Assembly: GCF_026239555.1 (NCBI RefSeq)
Contig: NZ_JAPIVP010000013.1
Span: 1 to 64,000 of the forward strand
Length of the DNA stretch: 64,000 bases
Direction: 5' to 3'
Origin: Pedobacter sp. PF22-3
Lineage (GTDB): Bacteria > Bacteroidota > Bacteroidia > Sphingobacteriales > Sphingobacteriaceae
The translations under genes and the position numbers were made by a program. Of the stretch, positions 8,269-18,100 are shown piece by piece (position 1 is the first letter of the stretch; each line of letters begins with the position of its first letter). The notes beneath the pieces are model-generated. The model worked only from the letters and a program-made list of their open reading frames with translations, was not told where the DNA came from and did not search any database.

Positions 8269-8340
8269 TTTAAAGCTTTTCGTAATTGCAATTATTGATC
8301 TTTCGACTAAATTATCAATGACATATTCTTATAGAAAGAT

Positions 8341-8465
8341 CGTCATCTCGACTGGAGCATCGCGGAATGGAGAGATCTATGAGCCAGATTAAATTGGAAA
8401 ATAGATTTAGCTTCGCTGAGCACTACGTGGTTCTCGATTGCGTTGCACTCCGCTCGAAATGACGA
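8341..8465. repeat. Dispersed GTCATCTCGAC repeat, copy 1
   Basis: About 125 bp bounded by CGTCATCTCGACTG and its near-inverse CGCTCGAAATGACG, with GGAGAGATCT and TTTAGCTTCGCTGAG inside. The same ends and interior blocks recur at 43162-43279, so this is a mobile-like miniature repeat. It contains no gene. Confidence 0.75.
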
Positions 8466-8707
8466 CACACCGAGACTATTCATTCTATTTCTTACTTGGT
8501 AGCTCACCAAACGACAGATGGCCTTATACCATAACCATTATCTTTTTTCTGGAAATCAGGTGCAGATGCTTTTAGGTTACTGCAGCCCCCGCTCTCCGTT
8601 CCTTCCGATGAAAAATCGGAACCACTGCGATCAGGTTTAGGTGGCACAGGCAGTAATGCTATTTTGGGTTGCATGGTGTAGAGAGAGAGGCAGTTGCCTA
8701 TTTATTC

Positions 8708-8766
8708 ACCATATAAGGCATTTAAGGGCATATAAGCTTAAATGTTCTTATATTTACTTATATGGT
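8708..8766. repeat. Nested inverted repeat of TATAAG blocks
   Basis: ACCATATAAG (8708-8717) pairs with CTTATATGGT (8757-8766), and CATTTAAG (8719-8726) with CTTAAATG (8737-8744), giving a long interrupted cruciform inside the composite element. Confidence 0.6.
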
Positions 8767-8782
8767 TATATATTTAGCTAAT

Positions 8783-8813
8783 AAAAGATCCTTCGCTAGA
8801 CTCAGGATGACAG
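8783..8813. repeat. AAAAGATCCTTCGCT...TCAGGATGACAG repeat, copy 1
   Basis: A ~31-bp sequence with a TCCT.../...AGGA stem. It occurs again almost unchanged at 9099-9129, so it is a direct repeat 316 bp apart. Confidence 0.6.
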
Positions 8814-9098
8814 CAGCTTGATCCGTTCCGTGATAACGTTTACATAGAAGATGTTTTAAATCAGTTAAGATGCTGTAATTACACAACAGGTATTGGACTA
8901 GAAAAGAAATTTATATAAAACTATGTAATTCTACCTCCAATAGAAGCATAGACACTGCGTTTTAGACCTGATTGAAATGGAAAGTCCACGCAGCGAGAAC
9001 TTGTAATGGAAAGCAGGGACAAACATTAAAAAGAGCTTCTGCAATTGCTCTTCAAGCAATCTTGACCACACTCCTTTTTTTTTACAGATTTAAATTGT

Positions 9099-9129
9099 AA
9101 AAGATCCTTCGCTGCGCTCAGGATGACAG
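9099..9129. repeat. AAAAGATCCTTCGCT...TCAGGATGACAG repeat, copy 2
   Basis: Second copy of the repeat at 8783-8813, just beyond the stop of the minus-strand pth gene (9152), with stem TCCTTCGC...GCTCAGGA. It may double as a 3' end structure for pth. Confidence 0.6.
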
Positions 9130-9151
9130 CATGATTTACACAATTAACCAT

Positions 9152-9712
9152 CTATTTATTAAAAGCCGTCATCGTATGAGCAGGCCCAATGGTAACGAAG
9201 CTCTTAATTAGCTCCACACTTTTATCGATTAATGCAGGAAGTTCTAACTGTTCATTTTTATCAAACAAACCCAATACAAAATCCACCTGCCTGCCTTTTG
9301 GGTAATCGTTTCCGATGCCAAAGCGAAGGCGTGCATAATTTTGTCCACCACAAACTTCTTCTATGCTTTTTAGTCCATTATGACCAGCGCTGGAGCCTTG
9401 CAGTTTTAATCTTAGCTTTCCCAGGGGCAATGCAAGATCATCAACAATAACGAGTACATTTTCTGGCGCTATTTTCAGTTCCTTCATCCAATAGTTAACA
9501 GCCTTACCGCTCAGGTTCATAAAAGTAGTGGGCTTGATTACATGCAGTTTTTTGCCTTTAAAGCCAACCTCAGCATAATACGCCAAACGGATATTATCGA
9601 AGCTACCACCTAAACCTTTAACCAGTTCATCGGCAATATCAAAACCAATATTATGCCTGGTGTGTGCATACTCCGGTCCGATATTTCCTAAGCCAACTAT
9701 AAGATATTTCAT
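9152..9712 (-). CDS. pth: Peptidyl-tRNA hydrolase
   Basis: 186 residues; cleaves the ester bond of peptidyl-tRNAs released from stalled ribosomes. N10 and catalytic His20 (YAHTRHNIGF) are in place, with the DDLALPLGKLRLK and GSSAGHNGLKSI motifs of the family. Length is normal. A -7-like TATCTTTG (9724-9717, minus strand) ends only four bases before the ATG, with no clear -33. It follows rplY in the common ctc/rplY-pth order, but a terminator at 9807-9840 lies between them. Confidence 0.96.
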   Translation of the reverse strand: MKYLIVGLGNIGPEYAHTRHNIGFDIADELVKGLGGSFDNIRLAYYAEVGFKGKKLHVIKPTTFMNLSGKAVNYWMKELKIAPENVLVIVDDLALPLGKLRLKLQGSSAGHNGLKSIEEVCGGQNYARLRFGIGNDYPKGRQVDFVLGLFDKNEQLELPALIDKSVELIKSFVTIGPAHTMTAFNK

Positions 9713-9806
9713 GGGGCAAAGATAAAATGTTTAATGGAAGATGGAAAATGGATTATGGAAAGATAGGCGATCAGCGTTAAGCGTTTGGCGGGTTAATCCT
9801 GGCAAA

Positions 9807-9840
9807 TAAAAAAAGCGTCCCGACTTAAATCGGAACGCTT
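9807..9840 (-). terminator. Terminator of rplY
   Basis: On the minus strand, AAGCGTTCCGA pairs with TCGGGACGCTT (one G-T mismatch) around a 6-nt loop, followed by seven T residues. Confidence 0.8.
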
Positions 9841-9873
9841 CATCTTAAAATCAGGAAATCCTAAGAATCCTGA

Positions 9874-10458
9874 TTATTTTTTACCTTTAGCAGCTTCAGT
9901 TTCTGCTTGTTTTAATGCTCTAGACATTGCAACAGAAACGATCGTATCTTCAGGAGTGTTAGTGATTACGTATTTATCACCTTTAAGGTCACGAACACGG
10001 AATAAACTACCAACTTCTAATTTCTCTAAGCTTACTTCTACATTTTGTGGCATATCAGCTGGTAATGCTTTAACACGTAGTTTACGTAATTTCTGGATTA
10101 ATTTACCCCCCATTTTAACACCTGGAGAAGTTCCTGTTAATTTAACCGGGATCTCCATAACGATTTCTTTCTCGTCGAATAACTGAAGAAAATCGATGTG
10201 CATTAATACGTCGGTAAGTGGGTGATATTGAGTATCTTTAACGATAGCTTTAGTTTTAGCACCGTTTACATCAATTTCCACAAAGTTAACTTCCGGGGTA
10301 TAAATAACATCTCTTAAATCAGCAATAACTACAGCTAAGTGTTGTTGCTCTTTTCCACCATACAATACCGCCGGAACTTTACCTTCGTAACGAAGTTCCT
10401 TGGCATCGCGTTTCCCTACGTTCTCTCTTGGAGAACCGCTAATTGCGATTGTTTTCAT
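9874..10458 (-). CDS. rplY: 50S ribosomal protein L25 (Ctc/TL5 type)
   Basis: 194 residues. The N-terminal ~90 residues are the L25 5S-rRNA-binding domain (ISGSPRENVGKRDAKELRYEGKVPAVLYG) and the rest is the TL5/Ctc beta domain (EKEIVMEIPVKLTGTSPGVKMGGKLI), ending in a short charged tail (ETEAAKGKK). It is the long Ctc form found in most bacteria other than gammaproteobacteria. It sits between prs and pth, the usual neighbours. Confidence 0.95.
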   Translation of the reverse strand: MKTIAISGSPRENVGKRDAKELRYEGKVPAVLYGGKEQQHLAVVIADLRDVIYTPEVNFVEIDVNGAKTKAIVKDTQYHPLTDVLMHIDFLQLFDEKEIVMEIPVKLTGTSPGVKMGGKLIQKLRKLRVKALPADMPQNVEVSLEKLEVGSLFRVRDLKGDKYVITNTPEDTIVSVAMSRALKQAETEAAKGKK

Positions 10459-10611
10459 TTTTATTTATATTTATTTATTAGTAGTCAGTTTAAGTATCAA
10501 GTATCAAGACCTTAAGCCTTAAACCCTCTACCTTCAACCTTATTTAAACTCTTTTTATCGCTTCGCGTTTGGCGGCTGGCGTTTTAACCGCTTATCGCTA
10601 AACACTTTGCA

Positions 10612-11553
10612 CTAAACCCTAAACAGATCACTAATCGACCCATGTTCGTTTACATTGGCAATTGCCCTTGCAAATAAACTGGCCGTACTTAACACCCTAA
10701 TTTTCGGACTTTCCTGTTTCAACGGAATGGTATCTGTAACGATTAACTCGGTTAATACCGAATTCTCTACCGTTTCAACTGCTTTGCCAGATAATACAGC
10801 ATGTGTACAAACTGCTCTTACACTTGCGGCACCATTTTCCATAATCAAAGCCGCAGCTTTTGATAAAGTTCCTGCAGTATCACAAATATCATCGATCAAT
10901 ACGACATCCTGTCCGGTTACATCACCAATAATCGACATGGATTCGATTTCATTTGCACGTTTACGGCGTTTATCGCAAATAATTACTTCAGCATTAAAAA
11001 ACTTGGCAAAAGTACGTGCCCTGTATGAACCACCCATATCTGGCGATGCAATAGTTAAGTTTTTTAAGCCTAAGCTTTTGATATAAGGTACAAAGATTAC
11101 CGATCCATCTAAGTGATCAACCGGGATATCAAAGAAACCCTGTATCTGTGCAGCATGCAAATCCATCGTCATAATACGGTGAATACCTGCCGATTTTAAT
11201 AAGTTAGCCACCAATTTGGCACCGATTGCTACACGCGGCTTATCTTTTCTATCCTGACGGGCTAGACCATAATAAGGAACAACTGCTGTAATATAATGTG
11301 CCGATGCTCTTTTAGCCGCATCAACCATAAGCAAAAGCTCCATTAAATTATCGCTGGGCTGATAAGTAGACTGGATTAGAAAAACATCACTACCACGGAT
11401 TGACTCATCAAAGGAAGGTTGAAACTCGCCATCACTGAATTTGTGAATGGTTACGCTACCAAGTGGCTTGCCGTAATGTTCGGCAATCTTAAGTGATAAT
11501 CCTTTAGAACCTGTTCCGGAAAAAAGCTTTACCGGGTTAAACTGCAATGGCAT
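10612..11553 (-). CDS. prs: Ribose-phosphate pyrophosphokinase
   Basis: 313 residues; makes PRPP from ribose-5-phosphate and ATP for nucleotide, His and Trp synthesis. Motifs: FSDGEFQP and ESIRGSDVF, the flexible-loop region YYGLARQDRKDKPR, the divalent-cation binding area MDLHAAQIQGFF, and the PRPP loop VVLIDDICDTAGTL. Normal class I length. The 153-bp gap to rplY holds low-complexity CCCTAAA-like and GTATCAAGTATCAAG repeats rather than a clear terminator. Confidence 0.97.
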   Translation of the reverse strand: MPLQFNPVKLFSGTGSKGLSLKIAEHYGKPLGSVTIHKFSDGEFQPSFDESIRGSDVFLIQSTYQPSDNLMELLLMVDAAKRASAHYITAVVPYYGLARQDRKDKPRVAIGAKLVANLLKSAGIHRIMTMDLHAAQIQGFFDIPVDHLDGSVIFVPYIKSLGLKNLTIASPDMGGSYRARTFAKFFNAEVIICDKRRKRANEIESMSIIGDVTGQDVVLIDDICDTAGTLSKAAALIMENGAASVRAVCTHAVLSGKAVETVENSVLTELIVTDTIPLKQESPKIRVLSTASLFARAIANVNEHGSISDLFRV

Positions 11554-11573
11554 GGGTTCGTGTAGTTACGGTT

Positions 11574-11611
11574 AAAAAAAATCGGATCATGTCTATTTAA
11601 AACATGATCCG
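11574..11611 (-). terminator. Terminator of tRNA-Gln
   Basis: A perfect 10-bp stem (CGGATCATGT with its complement, 9-nt loop) followed by eight T residues on the minus strand, just after the tRNA and before prs. It isolates the tRNA from prs. Confidence 0.82.
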
Positions 11612-11625
11612 TTATTAAATTTTAG

Positions 11626-11696
11626 TTGTCCGACCTGGATTCGAACCAAGACAAACGGTACCAAAAACCGTTGTACTACCCTTATACTATCGGACA
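11626..11696 (-). tRNA. tRNA-Gln (anticodon UUG)
   Basis: 71 nt including discriminator A. The acceptor stem is TGTCCGA/TCGGACA, the anticodon stem ACGGT/ACCGT encloses the loop TTTTGGT, which reads anticodon TTG, and the T-loop is GGTTCGAATCC. The U1-A72 first pair is typical of tRNA-Gln. CCA is not encoded (the minus strand continues A-CTA). Confidence 0.95.
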
Positions 11697-11731
11697 AGCT
11701 TTCTCAAGGATATTCTCCTCGAAAGGGAATG

Positions 11732-11762
11732 CAAATGTAGGAACCTTATTTTAAATATGCAA
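11732..11762 (-). promoter_or_regulatory. Promoter of tRNA-Gln
   Basis: Minus strand: TTG (11762-11760), 20 bp, TACATTTG (11739-11732), a full consensus match, placing the transcription start about 30 nt before the tRNA. Confidence 0.65.
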
Positions 11763-11922
11763 GAGTGATTTTAAAATATTTTTAATTTCTTTCCTGCTGT
11801 TCCTGTTTGCGATGCAAAGATAAAAAAATCATCATATAGCGTGCAACATTTTCTTTTTTTATACGACTTTTTTTACTGCTAACCACTTAAATCATTTATT
11901 ATCAAAAGACTAAAATTAAACT

Positions 11923-14900
11923 ATGAATTACTCAAGGATCAACACCATTGGAGGCTGGCTGTGTTTTATTATTGCCGCACTCACGTACATCTTAACTTTA
12001 GATCAATCTGTAAGTTTCTGGGATTGTGGCGAATTCATTTCTTCTGCTTTTCGAATGGAGGTGGTTCACCAGCCTGGTGCCCCGATAGTTTCTATGATCC
12101 AAAGGTTATTTTCGGCGCTCGCTTTAGGCGATAAAACCAAAGTAGCCTACTTCGTTAATATATCTTCTGCACTTGCAAGTGCTGGTACGATCCTCTTTTT
12201 GTTCTGGACCATTACGGCACTGGCCAAGAAAACGGTAATTAAAAAAAGCGAGGAAATCACCAATCAAAAAATCATCGGGATTATGGGCGCCGGTTTGGTT
12301 GGGGCTTTGGCCTATGCTTTTTCCGACAGTTTCTGGTTTTCTGCAGTAGAGGCCGAGGTTTACGCCATGTCGTCGCTTTGTACAGCCATCGTATTCTGGG
12401 GCATATTAAAATGGGAATCGCAGGCTGATGAACCAAAATCAGACCGTTGGTTACTTTTTGTAGCCTACATTATGGGAATTTCCATTGGCGTACACATCTT
12501 AAACCTGCTTACCATCCCGGCTTTAATATTTGTTTATTACTTTAAAAAGAATCCATCACCTAATTGGCAAAGTATTTTAAAGGTATTTTTTGTTTCAATT
12601 GCTGTGCTCGCAGTAGTTCAATTTGGCATCATTCAATACATAATATCTTTTGCCGCAAGCTTCGATTACTTTTTTGTCAACACCATGGGTTTGGGCTTCG
12701 GAACGGGCATATTGTTTTTTGCAATGCTCATAATCGGCAGCCTGGTTTATGGCATCCGTTATTCTATCCTTAAAAATAAAAGGATTTTAAACCTGGTGAT
12801 GTTATTTACCGTTCTATTACTATTTGGATATAGCTCTTTTGCGCTCCTGATCATCAGGGCACAGGCTAAACCAAATTTGAACAACTATAATGTAGATAAT
12901 GTATTTTCTTTCTCGAGGTATGTGGGTCGCGATCAATACGGCGACAGGCCCCTGCTTTATGGAGAGAACTACAATTCAGAAAAAATAGGAATTAAAGAAA
13001 CGGGCAAGATTATCCGCAAGGGCGATAAAAAATATGAACCTGCAGGCACCAAATCGGAATATATTTTTGCCGATAAAACTTTACTGCCGCGTATGTACAG
13101 CGATAAACCAGAACATATTAATTTTTACAAAAATTATATGGGTTTTGATGATGAACATAAACCTACCCTGCTGGATAACCTAAAATACATGTTTTCTTTT
13201 CAGACCGGGCAAATGTACATGCGTTATTTCATGTGGAATTTTGTAGGCAGACAGGATAATGAAGATGGACAATTTGCTGGAAAAGACGGAAATTGGCTTA
13301 GCGGCGTAAAACCATTGGATGCCATCAGGCTTGGGAGTCAAAAAAACCTTCCGCCATCCATCGTAGAGAATAAAGCTTACAACAGGTTTTTCTTTTTACC
13401 TTTAATTATTGGCTTAATTGGCGCCATTTGGCATTTTAAGCGTAACCAAAAAGATGCAGGCATTATCGGTTTGCTTTTTGTATTCACCGGGGTGGCCATA
13501 GTTGTTTATCTAAACTCTGTCCCTATTGAGCCCCGCGAAAGAGATTATGCTTACGTAGGCTCGTTTTATGCTTTTGCCATCTGGATCGGTTTAGGGGTAT
13601 TTGGGTTAAAGGATTGGGTATTTCAGAAATTAACACCTTTGCGTGCCAGTATTTTGGCTACCGTTATAGCTTTGTTTGGCGCTCCGATCATTATGGCCAA
13701 CCAGGGCTGGGATGACCATGATCGTTCTGATAGCCATGTAGCGAGAGATATGTCTGTCAATTACCTAAAATCCTGCGCGCCTAATGCCATATTGTTTACC
13801 TATGGCGATAATGACACTTACCCGGTTTGGTATGCACAGGAAGTAGAAAATATCCGCCCCGATGTGCGCGTAGTGAATTTAAGCTTATTTACAACTGATT
13901 GGTATATTGATGGAATGCGAAAAAAACAAAATGAATCTAGCCCCCTACCTATCACCTTAAAACATGAGCAATATGTGGAAGGTACGAGGGATATCATGTA
14001 TTATCAGGATTATAAGATTGCGCAGCATATTGAATTACAGGAAATTTTAGACGTATTGTTATCCGATCATGACGAAGATAAAGTAACCATGACAGATGGT
14101 TCTAAATACAATGTATTACCTACCAAAAACCTTAAGCTGGCCGTAAGCCCACAACAAGTATTAGATACGGGAACCGTACCAAAAGAAGATGCCGGTAAAA
14201 TAGCTAGCAGTATGGAATGGACTTACAATTCGAATTTTGTAACCAAAGGTACCTTGGCATTATTTGATATTTTAACGCACAATAACTGGGAACGGCCGAT
14301 TTATTTTAGCGGCGCCATGCCGAACGAGCAGTATTTGGGACTTAATAAATACCTTTATTCTGAAGGTTTAAACAAAAGGCTGCTCCCCTTAAAACCCGAC
14401 ACTGCAATTACACAGGATTTTGATCGCGTAAACCTGAAACCGATGTACAACAACCTGATGAATGTGTATGGTTTCGGCAACATGAAATATGCCAACCATT
14501 TAGACAGGCAATCTGCCGATGATGTAACCATGTTATCGAACATGTTTAATGGTTTATTAACCGGGCTAATTAATGAGGGTAAAATTGCCGAGAGCAAAAA
14601 AGTAGCAAATAAGTACTTTGAAGTAATTCCGGCTAAATTTTACAGCATGCGCCAGGTAATGAGCACTTATTATTTTACCGAAAACCTATATCGGTTAAAT
14701 GATTTAAACCGTGCAAATGCCATGATCAAAAAAACAGCCGATTACGTAGGCAGGGAACTCACTCACCTGGCTGATGTTTCGGAGAGCAAAAATCAGCTAT
14801 CATCAGAACAGGATGTGCGTTTCTACCTGGGTTATTTAGGCCAAATGGTAAAAATAACCGAGGCATTTAAACAGGAAAGTCTAAGCAAAAGCCTCGAAAA

Positions 14901-14949
14901 AAAATATAACGATCTGATTGTAAGGTTTACTCCATTTGCTGCAGGATAG
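11923..14949 (+). CDS. DUF2723 multi-pass membrane protein, copy 1
   Basis: 1008 residues. The N-terminal ~60-300 holds about seven hydrophobic segments with the DUF2723 hallmark SFWDCGEFISSAFRMEVVHQPGAP; further membrane segments lie around 490-600 with PIEPRERDYAYVGSFYAF; the C-terminal ~400 residues are soluble and start at NQGWDDHDRS, with YGDNDTYPVWYAQEVENIRPDVRVVNLSL. DUF2723 is shared with eukaryotic TMEM260, reported to be a protein O-mannosyltransferase, so a lipid-sugar-dependent glycosyltransferase is a reasonable inference. It is a tandem paralogue of the next gene and is separated from it by a terminator. Confidence 0.88.
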   Translation: MNYSRINTIGGWLCFIIAALTYILTLDQSVSFWDCGEFISSAFRMEVVHQPGAPIVSMIQRLFSALALGDKTKVAYFVNISSALASAGTILFLFWTITALAKKTVIKKSEEITNQKIIGIMGAGLVGALAYAFSDSFWFSAVEAEVYAMSSLCTAIVFWGILKWESQADEPKSDRWLLFVAYIMGISIGVHILNLLTIPALIFVYYFKKNPSPNWQSILKVFFVSIAVLAVVQFGIIQYIISFAASFDYFFVNTMGLGFGTGILFFAMLIIGSLVYGIRYSILKNKRILNLVMLFTVLLLFGYSSFALLIIRAQAKPNLNNYNVDNVFSFSRYVGRDQYGDRPLLYGENYNSEKIGIKETGKIIRKGDKKYEPAGTKSEYIFADKTLLPRMYSDKPEHINFYKNYMGFDDEHKPTLLDNLKYMFSFQTGQMYMRYFMWNFVGRQDNEDGQFAGKDGNWLSGVKPLDAIRLGSQKNLPPSIVENKAYNRFFFLPLIIGLIGAIWHFKRNQKDAGIIGLLFVFTGVAIVVYLNSVPIEPRERDYAYVGSFYAFAIWIGLGVFGLKDWVFQKLTPLRASILATVIALFGAPIIMANQGWDDHDRSDSHVARDMSVNYLKSCAPNAILFTYGDNDTYPVWYAQEVENIRPDVRVVNLSLFTTDWYIDGMRKKQNESSPLPITLKHEQYVEGTRDIMYYQDYKIAQHIELQEILDVLLSDHDEDKVTMTDGSKYNVLPTKNLKLAVSPQQVLDTGTVPKEDAGKIASSMEWTYNSNFVTKGTLALFDILTHNNWERPIYFSGAMPNEQYLGLNKYLYSEGLNKRLLPLKPDTAITQDFDRVNLKPMYNNLMNVYGFGNMKYANHLDRQSADDVTMLSNMFNGLLTGLINEGKIAESKKVANKYFEVIPAKFYSMRQVMSTYYFTENLYRLNDLNRANAMIKKTADYVGRELTHLADVSESKNQLSSEQDVRFYLGYLGQMVKITEAFKQESLSKSLEKKYNDLIVRFTPFAAG

Positions 14950-14970
14950 GCAAAAAACATTCTAAATTTA

Positions 14971-15008
14971 ACCCATAGGCAGATTTAATCTTTCTGCTTA
15001 TGGGTTTT
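14971..15008 (+). terminator. Terminator after DUF2723 copy 1
   Basis: Stem ACCCATAGGCAGA paired with TCTGCTTATGGGT, followed by TTTT. Confidence 0.8.
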
Positions 15009-15163
15009 TGCTTTCCAATAAATGAAAATCCTTTATGTTAAAGCCCTTAAGCCGTTAAAAATTGTTAAATCAATGCAAAAATTTACCTGTTTTATCGACT
15101 AGAATAGTTAATTTCGGCAGCATTTTTATGTGAAAACATTTTTTAATATCATTAAACAAACCA

Positions 15164-18100
15164 ATGAATTATTCAAAAGTTAATAATATAGTAGGCTGGA
15201 TCTGCTTTTTAATTGCTACACTAACTTACGTTTTAACCTTAGAGCCTTCTGCCAGTTTTTGGGACTGTGGTGAATTTATCGCCTCAGCATTTAGAATGCA
15301 GGTTGTCCACCAGCCTGGCGCGCCTTTGTTCTTAATGATCCAACGTTTCTTCTCTATTTTTGCAGCTGGAGATTTAACCAAAATTGCTTACTGGATGAAC
15401 GTAGGTTCGGCTGTTTCGAGCGGAGCAACCATCTTATTCCTATTTTGGACCATAACCGCATTGGCTAAAAAAACAATATTAAAAGCTGGTGAAGAATTAA
15501 CTATAGGCAAGTTGATTAGTATTATGGGTGCAGGGGCTGTTGGTGCACTGGCTTATACTTTCTCTGATAGTTTTTGGTTTTCGGCGGTAGAATCTGAGGT
15601 TTATGCACAGTCATCACTGTTTACTGCCATTGTATTCTGGGCCATTCTTAAATGGGAAGCACATGCAGATGAGCCAAGGGCCGACCGTTGGTTACTGTTT
15701 ATTGCCTATATTATGGGTTTATCAATTGGTATCCACTTACTAAACTTATTAACTATACCAGCCCTTGCTTTTGTTTACTATTTTAAAAGAACCGATAAAG
15801 CAACCACTTCTGGAATTATCAAAACACTTATAGTTGGTATCTTAATTTTAGCAGTAATTCAGTATGGTATTATCCAATACTTAGTTTCGTTTGGTGCTTA
15901 TTTCGATCTGTTCTTTGTGAATACATTAGGTCTTGGTTTTGGAACTGGTGTTTTATTTTTCGCTATTTTATTGATCGGCGCCCTGGTTTGGGGAATCCGT
16001 TATTCGATCAAACATCAAAAGAAACTATTAAACTTAGGTTTAATTTCAACCGTTTTAATCATTTTCGGATACGCTTCTTTCTCAATGATCATCATCAGGG
16101 CAAAGGCAGATCCGAATTTAAATAACAGTGCACCTAAGGATGCTTTCTCTTTCTTAAGTTACCTAAACCGTGAGCAATATGGTGATAGACCACTGGCCTA
16201 CGGACCGAACTATAACTCTGAAAGAACAGGTGTAACGGAGGGTAAAACCATCTGGAGAAAAGGTAAAGATAAATATGAAGTGGCGGGTAAAAAAACCGAT
16301 TACGAATATAACAACAACACTTTACTACCTCGTATGTATAGTGATGACGCTAGACATGCCAGTTTTTATAAAGAATGGATGCACTTAGATGATAGCAAGC
16401 ACCCGAACGTAGTCGATAATGTTGGGTTTTTGGCCAGCTACCAGATCGGTTACATGTATATGCGCTATTTTTTCTGGAATTTTGTTGGTCGCCAGAACGA
16501 TGAGCAAGGTCAGGGCAGCGGATTTGAAGGTGAATGGATTAGTGGTATTAAGCCATTTGATAGCTGGTTACGTGGTGATCAAAGTCATTTACCACCATCA
16601 ACTGTTGATAATAAAGCGTACAACCGTTTCTTCTTTTTACCATTGATTATGGGCATAATCGGTGCACTTTGGCACTTTAAACGCAACCAGAAAGATGCTG
16701 GTGTAGTGGCCTTGTTATTCTTTTTTACAGGTATTGCGATTGTATTATACTTAAATCAAAAGCCTTTAGAACCGCGCGAAAGGGATTATGCTTATGTAGG
16801 ATCGTTCTATGCCTTTGCCATATGGATTGGGCTAGGGGCATTGGGGATTAAAGAGTGGCTGTTTAAAAAATTAACGCCAACGGCCGGGGCTATTGGTGCC
16901 ACAGTAATTGGTTTATTGGCCGCGCCGGTAATTATGGCTGAGCAGGGATGGGATGACCATGACCGTTCTACCAAACTGGTTCCTCATGATATTGCTTTGG
17001 ATTACTTACAATCCTGTGCACCAAATGCCATCTTATTTACTTATGGTGATAATGATACCTACCCGCTTTGGTATATCCAGGAGGTAGAAAATGTTCGTCC
17101 TGATGTTCGTATTGTAAACTTAAGTTTATTTGATACAGATTGGTACATTAATGGCTTAAGACAAAAACAAAATGAATCAGCTCCATTGCCAATTACCATG
17201 AAACCTGAACAGTATGTACAGGGCGAAAGGGATGTGATGCCATATGATGATTATAAAATTGCAGGTAGTGTTGAGCTTAAAAATGTAGTTGATTTATTGT
17301 TATCAAACGATGAGAGCGATAAAGTACCGATGCAAGACGGATCAAAATCTAACTTCCTGCCAACTAAAAACCTTAAAATTACGGTAGATCCTCAGCAGGT
17401 AATTAGTACAGGAACAGTGTCTGCAGCTGATGCTTCAAAAATTACCACCACAATGGATTGGAAATTTAATAAAGGTTATGTTACCAAAGGAACTTTGGCA
17501 ATGTTTGATATCCTGGCACATAACAACTGGAAACGCCCAATTTATTTTGCTTCTACTGTTCCTTCTGAGCAATATAACGGCTTGGATAAATATTTATATA
17601 GCGAAGGCTTAGCTTTACGCTTAATGCCGCTTAAAGCTGATACAACTGCATCAGAAGATAGACCAGAGCAATTGAACACGCCTATATTGTACAATAATGT
17701 GATGACTAAATTTAAGTGGGGAAATATGAAAACTGCTAAATATTTAGATCCGCAATCATCAGATGATACGTTCATTTTTACGAACCTCTTCAGTAGCTTA
17801 ACCAACAGCTTAATTAAAACAGGTAAAATGGATGAGGCCAAAAAAGTGGTCGATAAATATTATGCGGTAATGCCTGATAAATTCTTCGGCATCCGTACAG
17901 TTGTCGTAAAATTCTATATGGCTGAAAACTTATATAAATTAGGTGAAACCGCCAGAGCCAATGAGATTTTAGACAAATCAGGTGATTACATCAATAAGGA
18001 ATTGAACTACCTGGCTGATATTTCACAATCAAAAGGTTTAACCGGATCGCAGAATATCCAAACCGGCTTATACTATCTGGACCGGATGATTAAAACGAGT

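Larger units (their letters stand above)
8545..9085 (+). other. Composite structured intergenic element, copy 1
   Basis: Fills most of the gene-free stretch 8215-9151. The 5' part (8551-8655) carries the hairpin TTCCGAT-gaaaa-ATCGGAA (8603-8621) followed by GATCAGGTTTAG (8629-8640). The 3' part (8961-9020) carries TTTAGACCTGATTGAAATGG and ACTTGTAATGGAAAGCAGG. The segments ATCAGGTTTA and TTTAGACCTGAT can pair over ~330 nt to form a 10-bp helix. The same two parts, in the same order and spacing, recur at 20283-20820. This looks like a repeated structured RNA or DNA element; I do not recognise a named family. Confidence 0.55.
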
